Counted from the first letter of the stretch, positions 24,747 to 32,372 are shown. The stretch: 37,455 nucleotides of DNA from CAZOOR01 sp964581505 (GCA_964581505.1 CAZOOR010000020.1:1-37455); one strand, 5' to 3'. The notes: a model not told the origin generated them from the letters alone. Program-made: numbers and translations.

Positions 24747-25559
24747 TTAGTGCATTCCGCCCGGAGGTGGTTGCATACCGCCTTGTTGATTCAAATTTGC
24801 CGGAGGCGGCTGTTTGCCATCAATGCTGATTAGTTCAAACTCATAATATGTAACATACTGTGGAGGGATTTGTCCCGGAAGTCCTTTTTCGCCAAAAGCA
24901 AGATTAGGTGGCAACCAAACTTTCCATTTTGAACCGGTTTTCATCATTTTAAATGCTTCCAACCAACCCGGTAAAAGCCCTTCCTGAATTGGTAATTGAA
25001 TAGGTTTACCTCTTTCGTAAGAGTCATCAAACTTTTTCCCATCCATATCATACGCTTTCATATGGAAAGAAATTAAATCGTCCTTTACGGGTTTTTTACC
25101 GTTGCCTTCTTTCAGTACCTTGTACTGCATACCCGAGGCTGTTGTAATAACACCGGGTTTTGTCTTATTTTCAGCTAAAAATTTCTTGGATTTTTCAAGA
25201 TTTACAGCACCGTCTTTTTCCATTTTCTCTTGTTCTGCTTTTTGTTTTTCGGCTTGTCTCTTAGTCATAAATTCCTGAAAAGCCATTCCAATTTTCTTTA
25301 CAACCTCATCTTTCAGGAGAGGTTCACCACCATTTTTCTTGTCTTCAATTGCTTTGATATAATAATCGTAATTTATTTTTAACGAATCAGCGGCAAGGCT
25401 TTCGCCGACAAGACTACCAATATAATAACTGAGCGAATCATCCCAAGTTGCCGGTGGGGGGGGATTTTTCTTGATTACAATATTATTGCCACCCTGTTGA
25501 CCGCAAGCGGAAATCAATGCAATGCTTATTATTAAAAGCAGAATTAAGTGTTTTTTCAT
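24747..25559 (-). CDS. FKBP-type peptidyl-prolyl cis-trans isomerase lipoprotein
   Basis: This 270-aa envelope foldase has a lipoprotein signal peptide (KKHLILLLIISIALISAC, lipidated Cys near 19), a short Pro-rich linker (KKNPPPP), and a helical FKBP-N dimerisation region rich in Lys/Glu. A C-terminal FKBP domain follows (GDxISFHMKAYDMDGKKFDDSY-type strand, LPGWLEAFKMMKTGSKWKVWLPP, LAFGEKGLPGQIPP). The tail is Pro/Gly/Gln-rich. The frame is open 22 codons upstream, but I choose the ATG at 25559: it gives a correct lipobox and has GGAG 9 nt before it. The PPPP codons are a run of eight C (25456-25463 on the plus strand as G8), which could slip. It follows the IPT/TerB protein by 78 nt. Confidence 0.9.
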   Translation of the reverse strand: MKKHLILLLIISIALISACGQQGGNNIVIKKNPPPPATWDDSLSYYIGSLVGESLAADSLKINYDYYIKAIEDKKNGGEPLLKDEVVKKIGMAFQEFMTKRQAEKQKAEQEKMEKDGAVNLEKSKKFLAENKTKPGVITTASGMQYKVLKEGNGKKPVKDDLISFHMKAYDMDGKKFDDSYERGKPIQLPIQEGLLPGWLEAFKMMKTGSKWKVWLPPNLAFGEKGLPGQIPPQYVTYYEFELISIDGKQPPPANLNQQGGMQPPPGGMH

Positions 25560-25637
25560 ATAATTTCTCCAAATTTTAATTAAAAAATAATTCCTGATAT
25601 TCAATTCACGTATATTGAAGTCCAATCTTGAAATTTA

Positions 25638-26954
25638 TTATTCCACATCAATATTTTCATCATCTTCCAATGTATGAACAATCGTAAACAAATTATGTTT
25701 CCTGAATTGTTGACAAATCATATCTGCATATTTAAATGAGTAAAATGTACCGATTGAATATGCTGTACCACCCGAGGTCCTGATTTTTACAGACATAGGC
25801 ATCAATTCTCTGATTTTGCCCTCATGTTCGGGATGTTGGGGGACAATGATAACATGGAACTTCTTGATTTTGTCTTCTTTTATTAAATAATTCTCAATTA
25901 AAGGAAGTATTTCCGATGAAATCAATTCTTCCTCTTTTGTTACTTTATCGTCAGCTTTTATTAGTTCATCAATTAAATCCTTCAGCTGTGCAACCTGCTC
26001 TACCGGTGGCTCTTGTTGCAAATAATCAAGCACACTCTTGCGCAGACGTATATAATTATTCTCTGTACCGTCCAGTCGCTCTTTGTTTAATTGAGCGGCT
26101 GAATAGTCAATATTCCATTCTTTAGCAAACATAGTAATAATCTTTAATTCGCGAGCATCAAGCTCATCATCAATCATTGCAAGTTGATGCAGAATATTGA
26201 TAATAATATCAGCATGTTTGGGTTTGAAGAATTTTTTTAGCAGGTAATCCGCTTCTTTTCTTTCTAATCGTAGGGACTGCCTGATTAATTTCCATAGCCC
26301 TGTGCGTCTCTGCCCTTTAACAAAAATACCAGTACCAATAAGAAATAGTATCGAACCCTCGAATATGTATATAGTTGTATCGAACATACTATTAATATCT
26401 TCTTCGATAAAGATATAATAAATCACCCACAGAATACAATTTAAGATGTAAATCGTCAGACCTGCAAGCGATTGAGATTCGGCAACCTCGCGATAGTGCT
26501 TACGTTTCCAAAGTTTATTGATTTTTAAATATATATATATTAGCGACACAAAGAGAGATATTTTAATTAGTAACTCAATAATTTGTATCCAAAGAGGTTT
26601 ATTAACCTTGTATTTATAAGGATTACTAACATTTTTCTTGATTAATACATTGCCATTCTCAGCACCCTGCGGTACAACTATTGTAATAACCGTATCGTTC
26701 CAAGATAAATAATTAATATCTGAATTAGAAACTCCTGTTAATTCCAAATAATAATCATTTTGTTCGTTGCCGAAATCTTTTCCGAAAATTGATAGAGTAT
26801 CACCATAAGCAAATTCGCTCTTCGACAGGCTTGTAATGCGAGCTTGCGTATTACCCTGTACTTGCAATTCTGACGTTTCAGACGCATCATTACAAGCCGT
26901 TACGTGGAACAGCAATGAAATGATGAGCAATACTTGAAACGTTTTAATATTCAT
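25638..26954 (-). CDS. Lipoprotein with IPT/TIG, membrane helices, TerB-like and SPOR-like parts
   Basis: This 438-aa protein has an unusual build. A lipobox (LLFHVTAC, Cys21) is followed by an IPT/TIG beta-sandwich (about 38-118; RITSLSKSEFAYGDTLSIFGKDFG). Next come three hydrophobic helices (about 121-145, 163-184 and 190-212), then a helical segment resembling a TerB/DjlA-type domain (HQLAMIDDELDARELKIITMFAKEWNID, about 255-340). The C-terminal 70 residues (FHVIIVPQHPEH ... AYSIGTFYSFKYADMICQQF) have the beta-alpha-beta look of a SPOR domain. The topology suggests an external IPT domain with the TerB and SPOR-like parts on the other side of the membrane, which is odd for SPOR. The function is unknown. 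It is upstream of the FKBP gene. Confidence 0.65.
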   Translation of the reverse strand: MNIKTFQVLLIISLLFHVTACNDASETSELQVQGNTQARITSLSKSEFAYGDTLSIFGKDFGNEQNDYYLELTGVSNSDINYLSWNDTVITIVVPQGAENGNVLIKKNVSNPYKYKVNKPLWIQIIELLIKISLFVSLIYIYLKINKLWKRKHYREVAESQSLAGLTIYILNCILWVIYYIFIEEDINSMFDTTIYIFEGSILFLIGTGIFVKGQRRTGLWKLIRQSLRLERKEADYLLKKFFKPKHADIIINILHQLAMIDDELDARELKIITMFAKEWNIDYSAAQLNKERLDGTENNYIRLRKSVLDYLQQEPPVEQVAQLKDLIDELIKADDKVTKEEELISSEILPLIENYLIKEDKIKKFHVIIVPQHPEHEGKIRELMPMSVKIRTSGGTAYSIGTFYSFKYADMICQQFRKHNLFTIVHTLEDDENIDVE

Positions 26955-27408
26955 TTTCTATAATTATCTTAATAAAAAATTATAAAATATTAACTATTAT
27001 TGAATAATGCAAGAATATTATACAATTCATACGGAAGGATTTTGAAATTGACAGTATGAATTCCGTGCTAATGACATCGGATATTTTTTTTCGTTAGGCT
27101 ACCACTAATTAATCTATTAAGCAAAATATAAGAGAAAGGCATCATTTCTTTACAACTGCAGAACTGTAATAACTTCTTTAATTATTGCTATTCCTTCATA
27201 AATATTTGATAATAAATTTTGAACGTTCAGCTTGCCGATAATATTTACATAATTGTTTGGCGTATCCTCTCTAGATGCCATTACCATCTATGAGATTGCA
27301 AAAAATAATTTCTTAATTTTTATACACTTAAATATATTTAATGACTTTTCCTAAAAATGCTCTTGCCCTTATTATATAGACACTTTAACCCGAAATCTGT
27401 CTCAAACT

Positions 27409-27462
27409 TTACATTTTCACAAACATATACATACGCCCCCCAACATGAACAAAATAGACCGC
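27409..27462 (-). pseudogene. Remnant of a T9SS C-terminal sorting signal
   Basis: The minus-strand frame ending at TAA (27409-27411) reads AVYFVHVGGRMYMFVKM. This is nearly the same as GVYFVRVGGKMYKFVKM at the right edge of the window. Upstream of it the frame has no recognisable domain before running into a palindromic repeat, so only the last 17 codons of a cargo gene survive. Confidence 0.6.
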
Positions 27463-27505
27463 CCACCGTTCACGCATTATAGCATAGTTCATTATATGGC
27501 TAAAC

Positions 27506-27529
27506 AGATTCCTGCGACAGCAGGAATCT
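27506..27529. repeat. Short palindromic repeat
   Basis: AGATTCCTGC and GCAGGAATCT form a perfect 10-bp stem around GACA. The wording is related to the palindrome at 24419-24481. Confidence 0.65.
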
Positions 27530-27554
27530 CATTATGCAAATTATAACTCGCTCG

Positions 27555-27581
27555 TCATTCTGAGCCGCAGGCGAAGAATCT
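27555..27581. repeat. Dispersed palindromic repeat (CATTCTGAGCCGCAGGCGAAGAATC type)
   Basis: The bases TCATTCTGAGCCGCAGGCG, then AAGAATCT, form an imperfect palindrome of a type that recurs between genes in many Bacteroidota and other genomes. It lies 26 nt from the previous palindrome. Confidence 0.6.
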
Positions 27582-27862
27582 ATGTCTTTTGCCTTTCCTC
27601 CTCGCACTTTTGGAGATAGCTGGAGTGAGGAGCGGCTGTTAGCAACTCGCCACTCCGAGTTAAAGTACGAATCTATTGAACAACCCTCAGGTGATGCTAA
27701 AATTGTAAAAAAATGGCGAGCCGTGAGCCGAACAGAGTATTAAAACTTAGCTACACAAAGTACTGCCAACGCTTGATTAAGAAATATTACGAACTACTTC
27801 AAACAGGATAATTCCACTTTTACATATATTGTTGGTGTGTATGTGTATTAGATTTTACAACA

Positions 27863-27991
27863 AACGGTCAAGTATATGAGGCGTCGGGTATTTTATTGCT
27901 CCTACTTTTCAATACACAATGTCGTTTATTTATATTCATAAAGATCAATTTAACTACCAGTTGCCCAATGACTTATATACATTGTTGTGCG
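27863..27991 (-). repeat. attC-like site A (end of MBOAT-SGNH cassette)
   Basis: This element of about 128 bp is roughly 80% identical by eye to the one at 30444-30572. On the minus strand it begins CGCACAACAATGTATATAAG and ends GCGCCTCATATACTTGACCGTT-like, so its ends are imperfect inverted copies of each other, as in integron attC sites. It contains the last 12 codons and the stop of the SGNH-like gene. The inverse-core octamer ACGCACAA complements TTGTGCGT at the 5' end of the same cassette (30409-30416). Confidence 0.6.
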
Positions 27992-28907
27992 TTCGTGCTT
28001 CCTTATCATTTGAAATCACTTCAATAATAATATTTTTATATTCTCCCCGAAAATGAAATGGGTCTCCAAAGTTTTCTTTATTAATAGTCATTAAATTCTC
28101 GAAATTAAAATCAAAAATTGGCATATTAAATGATATTAAATCCTTTTTAAATTGTTCATTTTCTTTCTCTAAATGGAATTCTTTAATTTTCTTTTGAAGG
28201 TCAAAATGAGTTGGTGGAATAAAAAATATTAATTTAATATTATTGGAAGAACAATAAGCAGAAATATTTTTCAAGTCGTTATAATATTTAGAAGGATACT
28301 TGTAATTTTTATAGAAATTTGGTCCCGATATTTCTAGTTGATGTATCCAGAATTCCTCTCTTGAATATGGTGGTTTTTCTATGTTGATATTTTTACTTGT
28401 TATTAAAGATTTTATTATTAGAAATGAAGATTCTATAACATATCTACTGAAAAGATACGATGGTATTGAATTTCTTAATTTATTAGCCGCTTTAACATTA
28501 TTTCTTACATTCAGGGCATTATATAAATTGAAATTTATACCTATATAAACTTTTTTTAGTTTATGCATTTTATTAATAATCCAAAAAGTTTCTACAATTT
28601 CTTGAATTGTACCATCGCCGTATGCCAAATTTGTTACTTTCTCACCGCTAATACTATCAAAAGAATGTCTACTTAAATGATTTGCTCTAGAATCACCTAA
28701 AATAATTATTTCTGTAGGATTGAAATAATATTCTTGCAATTTGTATAATGCATAATTTTTTTTGTAGGATATTTGTTTTTTTAGTTTTAACAACTTTTCA
28801 TTTTTTTCCTGTTTTATAATATTATAAGGGTCAATAAAAACCAACATTGATGTCATTAATAAAAATGGCAATAGAAAATATAAGATTGTAGTTATAAAGT
28901 TTTTCAT
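27954..28907 (-). CDS. SGNH-hydrolase-like (AlgJ/AlgX/DltD-type) partner of the MBOAT protein
   Basis: The product is 317 aa with an N-terminal membrane anchor (about 5-25) and a periplasmic SGNH-type domain. ILGDSRANHLS holds the candidate nucleophile Ser73, and FGDPFHFRGEY near the end holds the Asp282/His285 pair. Proteins of this kind sit beside MBOAT acyltransferases and complete O-acetylation or similar acylation of surface polysaccharides. The gene follows the MBOAT gene by 7 nt. Its last 12 residues (THNNVYKSLGNW) are encoded by the attC-like repeat, so the C-terminus was supplied by the recombination site. The coding strand is markedly more AT-rich than the housekeeping genes around it, fitting acquisition by transfer. 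Confidence 0.75.
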   Translation of the reverse strand: MKNFITTILYFLLPFLLMTSMLVFIDPYNIIKQEKNEKLLKLKKQISYKKNYALYKLQEYYFNPTEIIILGDSRANHLSRHSFDSISGEKVTNLAYGDGTIQEIVETFWIINKMHKLKKVYIGINFNLYNALNVRNNVKAANKLRNSIPSYLFSRYVIESSFLIIKSLITSKNINIEKPPYSREEFWIHQLEISGPNFYKNYKYPSKYYNDLKNISAYCSSNNIKLIFFIPPTHFDLQKKIKEFHLEKENEQFKKDLISFNMPIFDFNFENLMTINKENFGDPFHFRGEYKNIIIEVISNDKEARTHNNVYKSLGNW

Positions 28908-28914
28908 AATTATC

Positions 28915-30363
28915 CTAAAATTGAAAATATATAAATTGTTGTTGGTTTCCAGAAAACCAAATTATTGTAGCAATAATACTGTAATAAAATAGCCATCTAT
29001 ATAGTCTTTTACGTTTAAATCCTAATTTTTCGATTGCAAATTGATTTTCTCTGCCAAACCATTCTATAATGATAAATATTGCAATAAGAATTAAAGTTGT
29101 AAATGCTTGAGGTTTTCCGTGAAAATTTGGAAAATTGAAAAGTGTTTTGGAAAAGATAGTTGACAAATAACTTAATGCGTGCCCGATATTTTCTGCTCTA
29201 AAAAAAATCCAAGCCAATACTGTTAAAATAAAAGTAATTCCCATTTGAAAAAATTCTTTGATACCTGGCAAATATTTTCCTTCTGCAACAGTATCTGTAT
29301 TAACTCTATTTTTCCCAAGTAAAAGTAATGGTAAAAAATAAATAGCATTTAATGCACCCCAGATAATAAAAGTCCAATTTGCACCGTGCCAAAAACCACT
29401 AACGATAAATATTATAAAAGTATTTCTAACTTTCATCCAAGTTCCACCACGACTACCACCTAATGGAATGTAGAGATAGTCTCTAAACCAAGTAGATAAA
29501 GAAATATGCCATCGCCTCCAAAATTCAGCAATATCTCTTGAGAAGTACGGGAAATTAAAATTTTGCATTAAGTCAAAACCGAACAATCTTGATGTTCCAA
29601 TAGCAATATCTGAATAACCAGAAAAGTCACCATAAATTTGAAACGTAAAAAATAACGCTCCTAAAACTAATGTGCTTCCATCGTAATTTGCCGAATTATT
29701 AAAAATTTGATTTGCTATTTCTGCTGCATTATCAGCAATTACCATCTTTTTGAATAATCCCCATAATATTTGTCTTAATCCATCAACTGCTTTATTATAT
29801 TCAAATGTTCTCTTTTTGTAAAATTGGGGTAGCAAATGAGTTGCTCTTTCAATTGGTCCAGCAACTAATTGAGGAAAAAAACTAACAAATGCCATAAAAG
29901 CAATAAAATCTTTTGTAGGTTCTAGTTTTCGTTTATAAACATCAATACTGTAACTCAATGTTTGAAAGGTATAAAAACTAATACCAACAGGTAAAATAAT
30001 ATTTAATCCTTGTGGATTTATAGGATGTCCAAAGAAACTAAATGCTTCTACAAAATTGTCTAAAAAGAAATTGTAGTATTTAAAAAATCCTAAAAAACCA
30101 AGATTAACAGTTATACTTGTCCACAATAATAATTTTCTTTTTGTCGTATTTTTTTGTTTTTCTAATCCACGACCAACCAAATAATCAACTACTGTACTAA
30201 ATAAAATTAATGAGAGAAATCTCCAATCCCACCATCCATAAAAAACATAACTTGCAACAACTATCAAAAAGTTTTGAAGTTTCAAGTTCTTATTAGCAAT
30301 AAACCAATATAATATAAATACTATTGGTAAAAATATTGCAAAATCTATAGAGTTAAAAAGCAT
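28915..30363 (-). CDS. MBOAT-family O-acyltransferase (AlgI/DltB-like)
   Basis: This 482-aa polytopic membrane enzyme has about 11-12 helices. Family landmarks are FPQLVAGPIERATHLLPQF (163-181), GDFSGYSDIAIG (245-256), the loop FWRRWHISLSTWFRDYLYIPLGG with His286, and the catalytic His326 in SGFWHGANW. It moves an acyl group, usually acetyl, across or onto a membrane-side acceptor such as an exopolysaccharide; the acceptor here is not identifiable. The ATG at 30363 has AAGGA upstream. It is the first gene of a two-gene cassette bounded by attC-like repeats and is AT-rich relative to its surroundings. No polysaccharide synthase is adjacent. Confidence 0.92.
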   Translation of the reverse strand: MLFNSIDFAIFLPIVFILYWFIANKNLKLQNFLIVVASYVFYGWWDWRFLSLILFSTVVDYLVGRGLEKQKNTTKRKLLLWTSITVNLGFLGFFKYYNFFLDNFVEAFSFFGHPINPQGLNIILPVGISFYTFQTLSYSIDVYKRKLEPTKDFIAFMAFVSFFPQLVAGPIERATHLLPQFYKKRTFEYNKAVDGLRQILWGLFKKMVIADNAAEIANQIFNNSANYDGSTLVLGALFFTFQIYGDFSGYSDIAIGTSRLFGFDLMQNFNFPYFSRDIAEFWRRWHISLSTWFRDYLYIPLGGSRGGTWMKVRNTFIIFIVSGFWHGANWTFIIWGALNAIYFLPLLLLGKNRVNTDTVAEGKYLPGIKEFFQMGITFILTVLAWIFFRAENIGHALSYLSTIFSKTLFNFPNFHGKPQAFTTLILIAIFIIIEWFGRENQFAIEKLGFKRKRLYRWLFYYSIIATIIWFSGNQQQFIYFQF

Positions 30364-30443
30364 TTATTATTCCTTATTTTAATATTCGTAATTTCGTTTC
30401 TTTGCATGACGCACAATGTTCTGGGCTAAGCGAATTCTGTCCC

Positions 30444-30572
30444 AACGGTGAGTATATGAGGCGTTGGGCGTTTTATTGCACCAACTTTTCAATTTACTAT
30501 GCCGTTTATTTATGTTCATAAGTTTCAATTTAACCACTTATCGCCCAATGCCTTATATACATTGTTAGCCAC
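30444..30572 (-). repeat. attC-like site B (between the two gene-pair cassettes)
   Basis: On the minus strand GTGGCTAAC (30564-30572) starts the element. It is followed by AATGTATATAAGGCATTGGGCG. After a central region the element ends with the near-inverse CGCCCAACGCCTCATATACT and CACCGTT. The paired arms AGGCATTGGGCG and CGCCCAACGCCT (11 of 12) have the layout of the R''-L''/L'-R' arms of attC. Its outer core GTGGCTAAC is the exact complement of GTTAGCCAC at the other end of the same cassette (32161-32169). The real 3' boundary may be 28 nt further out, at TTGTGCG (minus, 30410-30416). Confidence 0.62.
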
Positions 30573-30582
30573 TGGGTTTATT

Positions 30583-31494
30583 TCAACAATTTACTTTTTT
30601 GTGATTTGATGAAGCTTTGACTGTATAAACATTAAAACTATTATTTGCAAATTCAATAAAGATATGCCCATTACTTCTCGTTGTTAATACTTTTCCAAAA
30701 TAACAATCTTCATCATTTAAGTTTTTGTAAATAATTCCATCAGAATAATTTGAATATTGAGTTGCCACGTCAGTTCCTTCAATATTTCCTTCACTACCTT
30801 TTGAATGAATAACTACCTTAACATTACCTACAACATCAAATAACGGCTTAGGAAATCCCGATTTATGTCCGTGATGTGGGGCAATTAATATATCTAAACC
30901 GTCTTCAAGATAACTAACAAAAGTCTTATCATTCTCAATTAACCAATCCCAGCCTTCCTTTTCTAAATCGCCCGTAAATAAAATTTTAATTCCGTTGTAT
31001 TTGATATATCTCAAAATGCTTGCGTTGTTGCGAAGCTTTTTGCTTAAATCATCGTTTGTCTTTAATATGTTCATTGGTATTTTGAATACTTTATTAATTT
31101 CAAATCCCCAATGAATTGTTTCTGGGTTTGAGCCACGATACTTTTTGTCAATATATTCTTTATAATCTACATTGATTTTATCTCCATCAGGGAACTCTTC
31201 AAATTCTCTTTTGTGTAATAAATATGGCTCAAATTCTTCTTTTACTTTTTTTGAGTTTCTTACGTGGTCATCATCTGGATGTGTTATGTGTAATAGACCA
31301 AGTTTGTAGCTTTTCCTTTGCTGTGTTAAATAATCTCGTAATTCAAGCCATTTCTTAATCCCGTTTTCCTTTAATAAATCAACAGGATTATCTTTTTCAG
31401 TATGGCTACCACAATCAACCATTAAACCATATTTGTTTGGGCTTGATATTACAGAGCAAGCTGCATTACCTACATCAAAAATTATTATTTTCAT
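30583..31494 (-). CDS. ComEC-like metallo-beta-lactamase-fold hydrolase
   Basis: This 303-aa soluble enzyme of the MBL superfamily is of the type resembling the C-terminal domain of ComEC/Rec2. FDVGNAACSVI opens the fold, the metal motif THPDDDH is at 71-77, the bridging Asp176 is in LFTGDLEKEGW, and IAPHHGHKSG carries the last histidines (207-210). Relatives are nucleases or phosphodiesterases; the substrate here is unknown. It starts one base after the stop of the four-helix membrane protein gene, and its stop lies 11 nt from the attC-like site. Both genes are therefore one tightly packed cassette. Stand-alone ComEC-like hydrolases are frequent in accessory and defence regions, so a defence role is a reasonable guess only. 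Confidence 0.85.
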   Translation of the reverse strand: MKIIIFDVGNAACSVISSPNKYGLMVDCGSHTEKDNPVDLLKENGIKKWLELRDYLTQQRKSYKLGLLHITHPDDDHVRNSKKVKEEFEPYLLHKREFEEFPDGDKINVDYKEYIDKKYRGSNPETIHWGFEINKVFKIPMNILKTNDDLSKKLRNNASILRYIKYNGIKILFTGDLEKEGWDWLIENDKTFVSYLEDGLDILIAPHHGHKSGFPKPLFDVVGNVKVVIHSKGSEGNIEGTDVATQYSNYSDGIIYKNLNDEDCYFGKVLTTRSNGHIFIEFANNSFNVYTVKASSNHKKVNC

Positions 31495-31495
31495 T

Positions 31496-32146
31496 TTATT
31501 TACCTTTTAAATTCAATATTATAGTTTTAAAAACAAGAGTTCTTGCCATTCCCCTTGCTCTCCATAGGAATATTAGAAATAGAACTAAACACAAAAAGAA
31601 TAAATTAGTGTAATTATTTATAAAAAATAAAATCGATAGTATTAGAAACAAAAATACAATGGCTCTTGTATATAGATAATTTCTATTAAAAACATTAATT
31701 ATCGGCTCATCGCTAACTTTTGAATATAGTTTCCAAAAATAACTTTGTGAAATTTCTTGTTTTTGTCTTTTTTTAAATATTGGTAATTTATTATATTCCA
31801 AATCAAACATAATCTTTTCACTTTCAGGAAGTGATAAATATTCAATAATGTTTTCTCTTATTTTTTCATTTTTTATTACAGGGTTCTTTTTGTAAAGAAA
31901 AATTTTTGAAGGTCTATAAAATTTATAGAATATATCAATTAACCATTCAAATTCGTGTGCAATTGTTTGAATAATTTCACCAGTCAAAAATGCAAATACA
32001 AAAAATATTGTTGTAACAAAAATATCAAGTTCTTTTGGGATTTTTATGTTTAATTCTGTTCCATATAAAAAGTATAAAACTCCAAGTAGTATTCCACCGG
32101 GAATAATCTTTATTAAAAAATCTTCAATTGTAAATTTATCTTTCAT
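31496..32146 (-). CDS. Four-helix membrane protein of unknown function, cassette partner of the MBL hydrolase
   Basis: The 216-aa protein has two N-terminal helices (about 11-29 and 41-58), a 100-residue charged soluble middle, and two C-terminal helices (about 159-177 and 180-195). The start KFTIEDFLIKIIPGGILLG resembles small membrane proteins that I associate with accessory and defence gene pairs, but I cannot name a family. The ATG lies only 15 nt inside the cassette boundary (G/TTAGCCAC) with AAGG as ribosome site, typical integron-cassette packing. It is the first gene of a pair with the MBL-fold hydrolase. A natural reading is a membrane platform or effector working with a soluble enzyme. 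Very AT-rich. Confidence 0.7.
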   Translation of the reverse strand: MKDKFTIEDFLIKIIPGGILLGVLYFLYGTELNIKIPKELDIFVTTIFFVFAFLTGEIIQTIAHEFEWLIDIFYKFYRPSKIFLYKKNPVIKNEKIRENIIEYLSLPESEKIMFDLEYNKLPIFKKRQKQEISQSYFWKLYSKVSDEPIINVFNRNYLYTRAIVFLFLILSILFFINNYTNLFFLCLVLFLIFLWRARGMARTLVFKTIILNLKGK

Positions 32147-32160
32147 TTTTTCTTTACCTT

Positions 32161-32183
32161 GTGGCTAACACCTATATAAACGC
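32161..32183 (-). repeat. attC-like core half-site at the 5' end of the array
   Basis: The minus strand reads GCGTTTATATAG, then GTGTTAGCCAC. It matches the outer arm of site B (GCCTTATATACATTGTTAGCCAC on the plus strand), with the core GTTAGCCAC identical over 9 nt. No full attC is visible further upstream. Confidence 0.55.
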
Positions 32184-32372
32184 AATATAATAAATTATTA
32201 CAAATTTTACACATATAATTTGCATATATCAGTTTATCCAACTATATTTGTATTACAAATAAGATGTATTTTTATAATTGGGTTTATCATACAAAAATGA
32301 AGTTATTAAATGATTTTGTTAATATCTGTTGGGGTTTGAATAGCTCGGCTGTTCGCTCCCTCTTCCATTAAA

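Larger units (their letters stand above)
26955..27862. other. Gene-free repeat-rich stretch of about 900 bp
   Basis: No intact gene is visible. It contains a decayed T9SS C-terminal signal (27409-27462) and two REP-like palindromes (27506-27529 and 27555-27581). It also has an inverted motif GGAGTG/CACTCC (27621-27656) and, at 27820-27838, a motif resembling one end of the attC-like repeats. It reads as degraded accessory DNA next to the cassette array. Confidence 0.6.

Noticed and set aside
27863..30572. Direct repeats as a CRISPR or composite-transposon boundary
   Set aside because: There are only two copies, 2.6 kb apart, with genes between and no transposase. Each copy is internally palindromic with attC-like arms, so an integron-type site explains them better.
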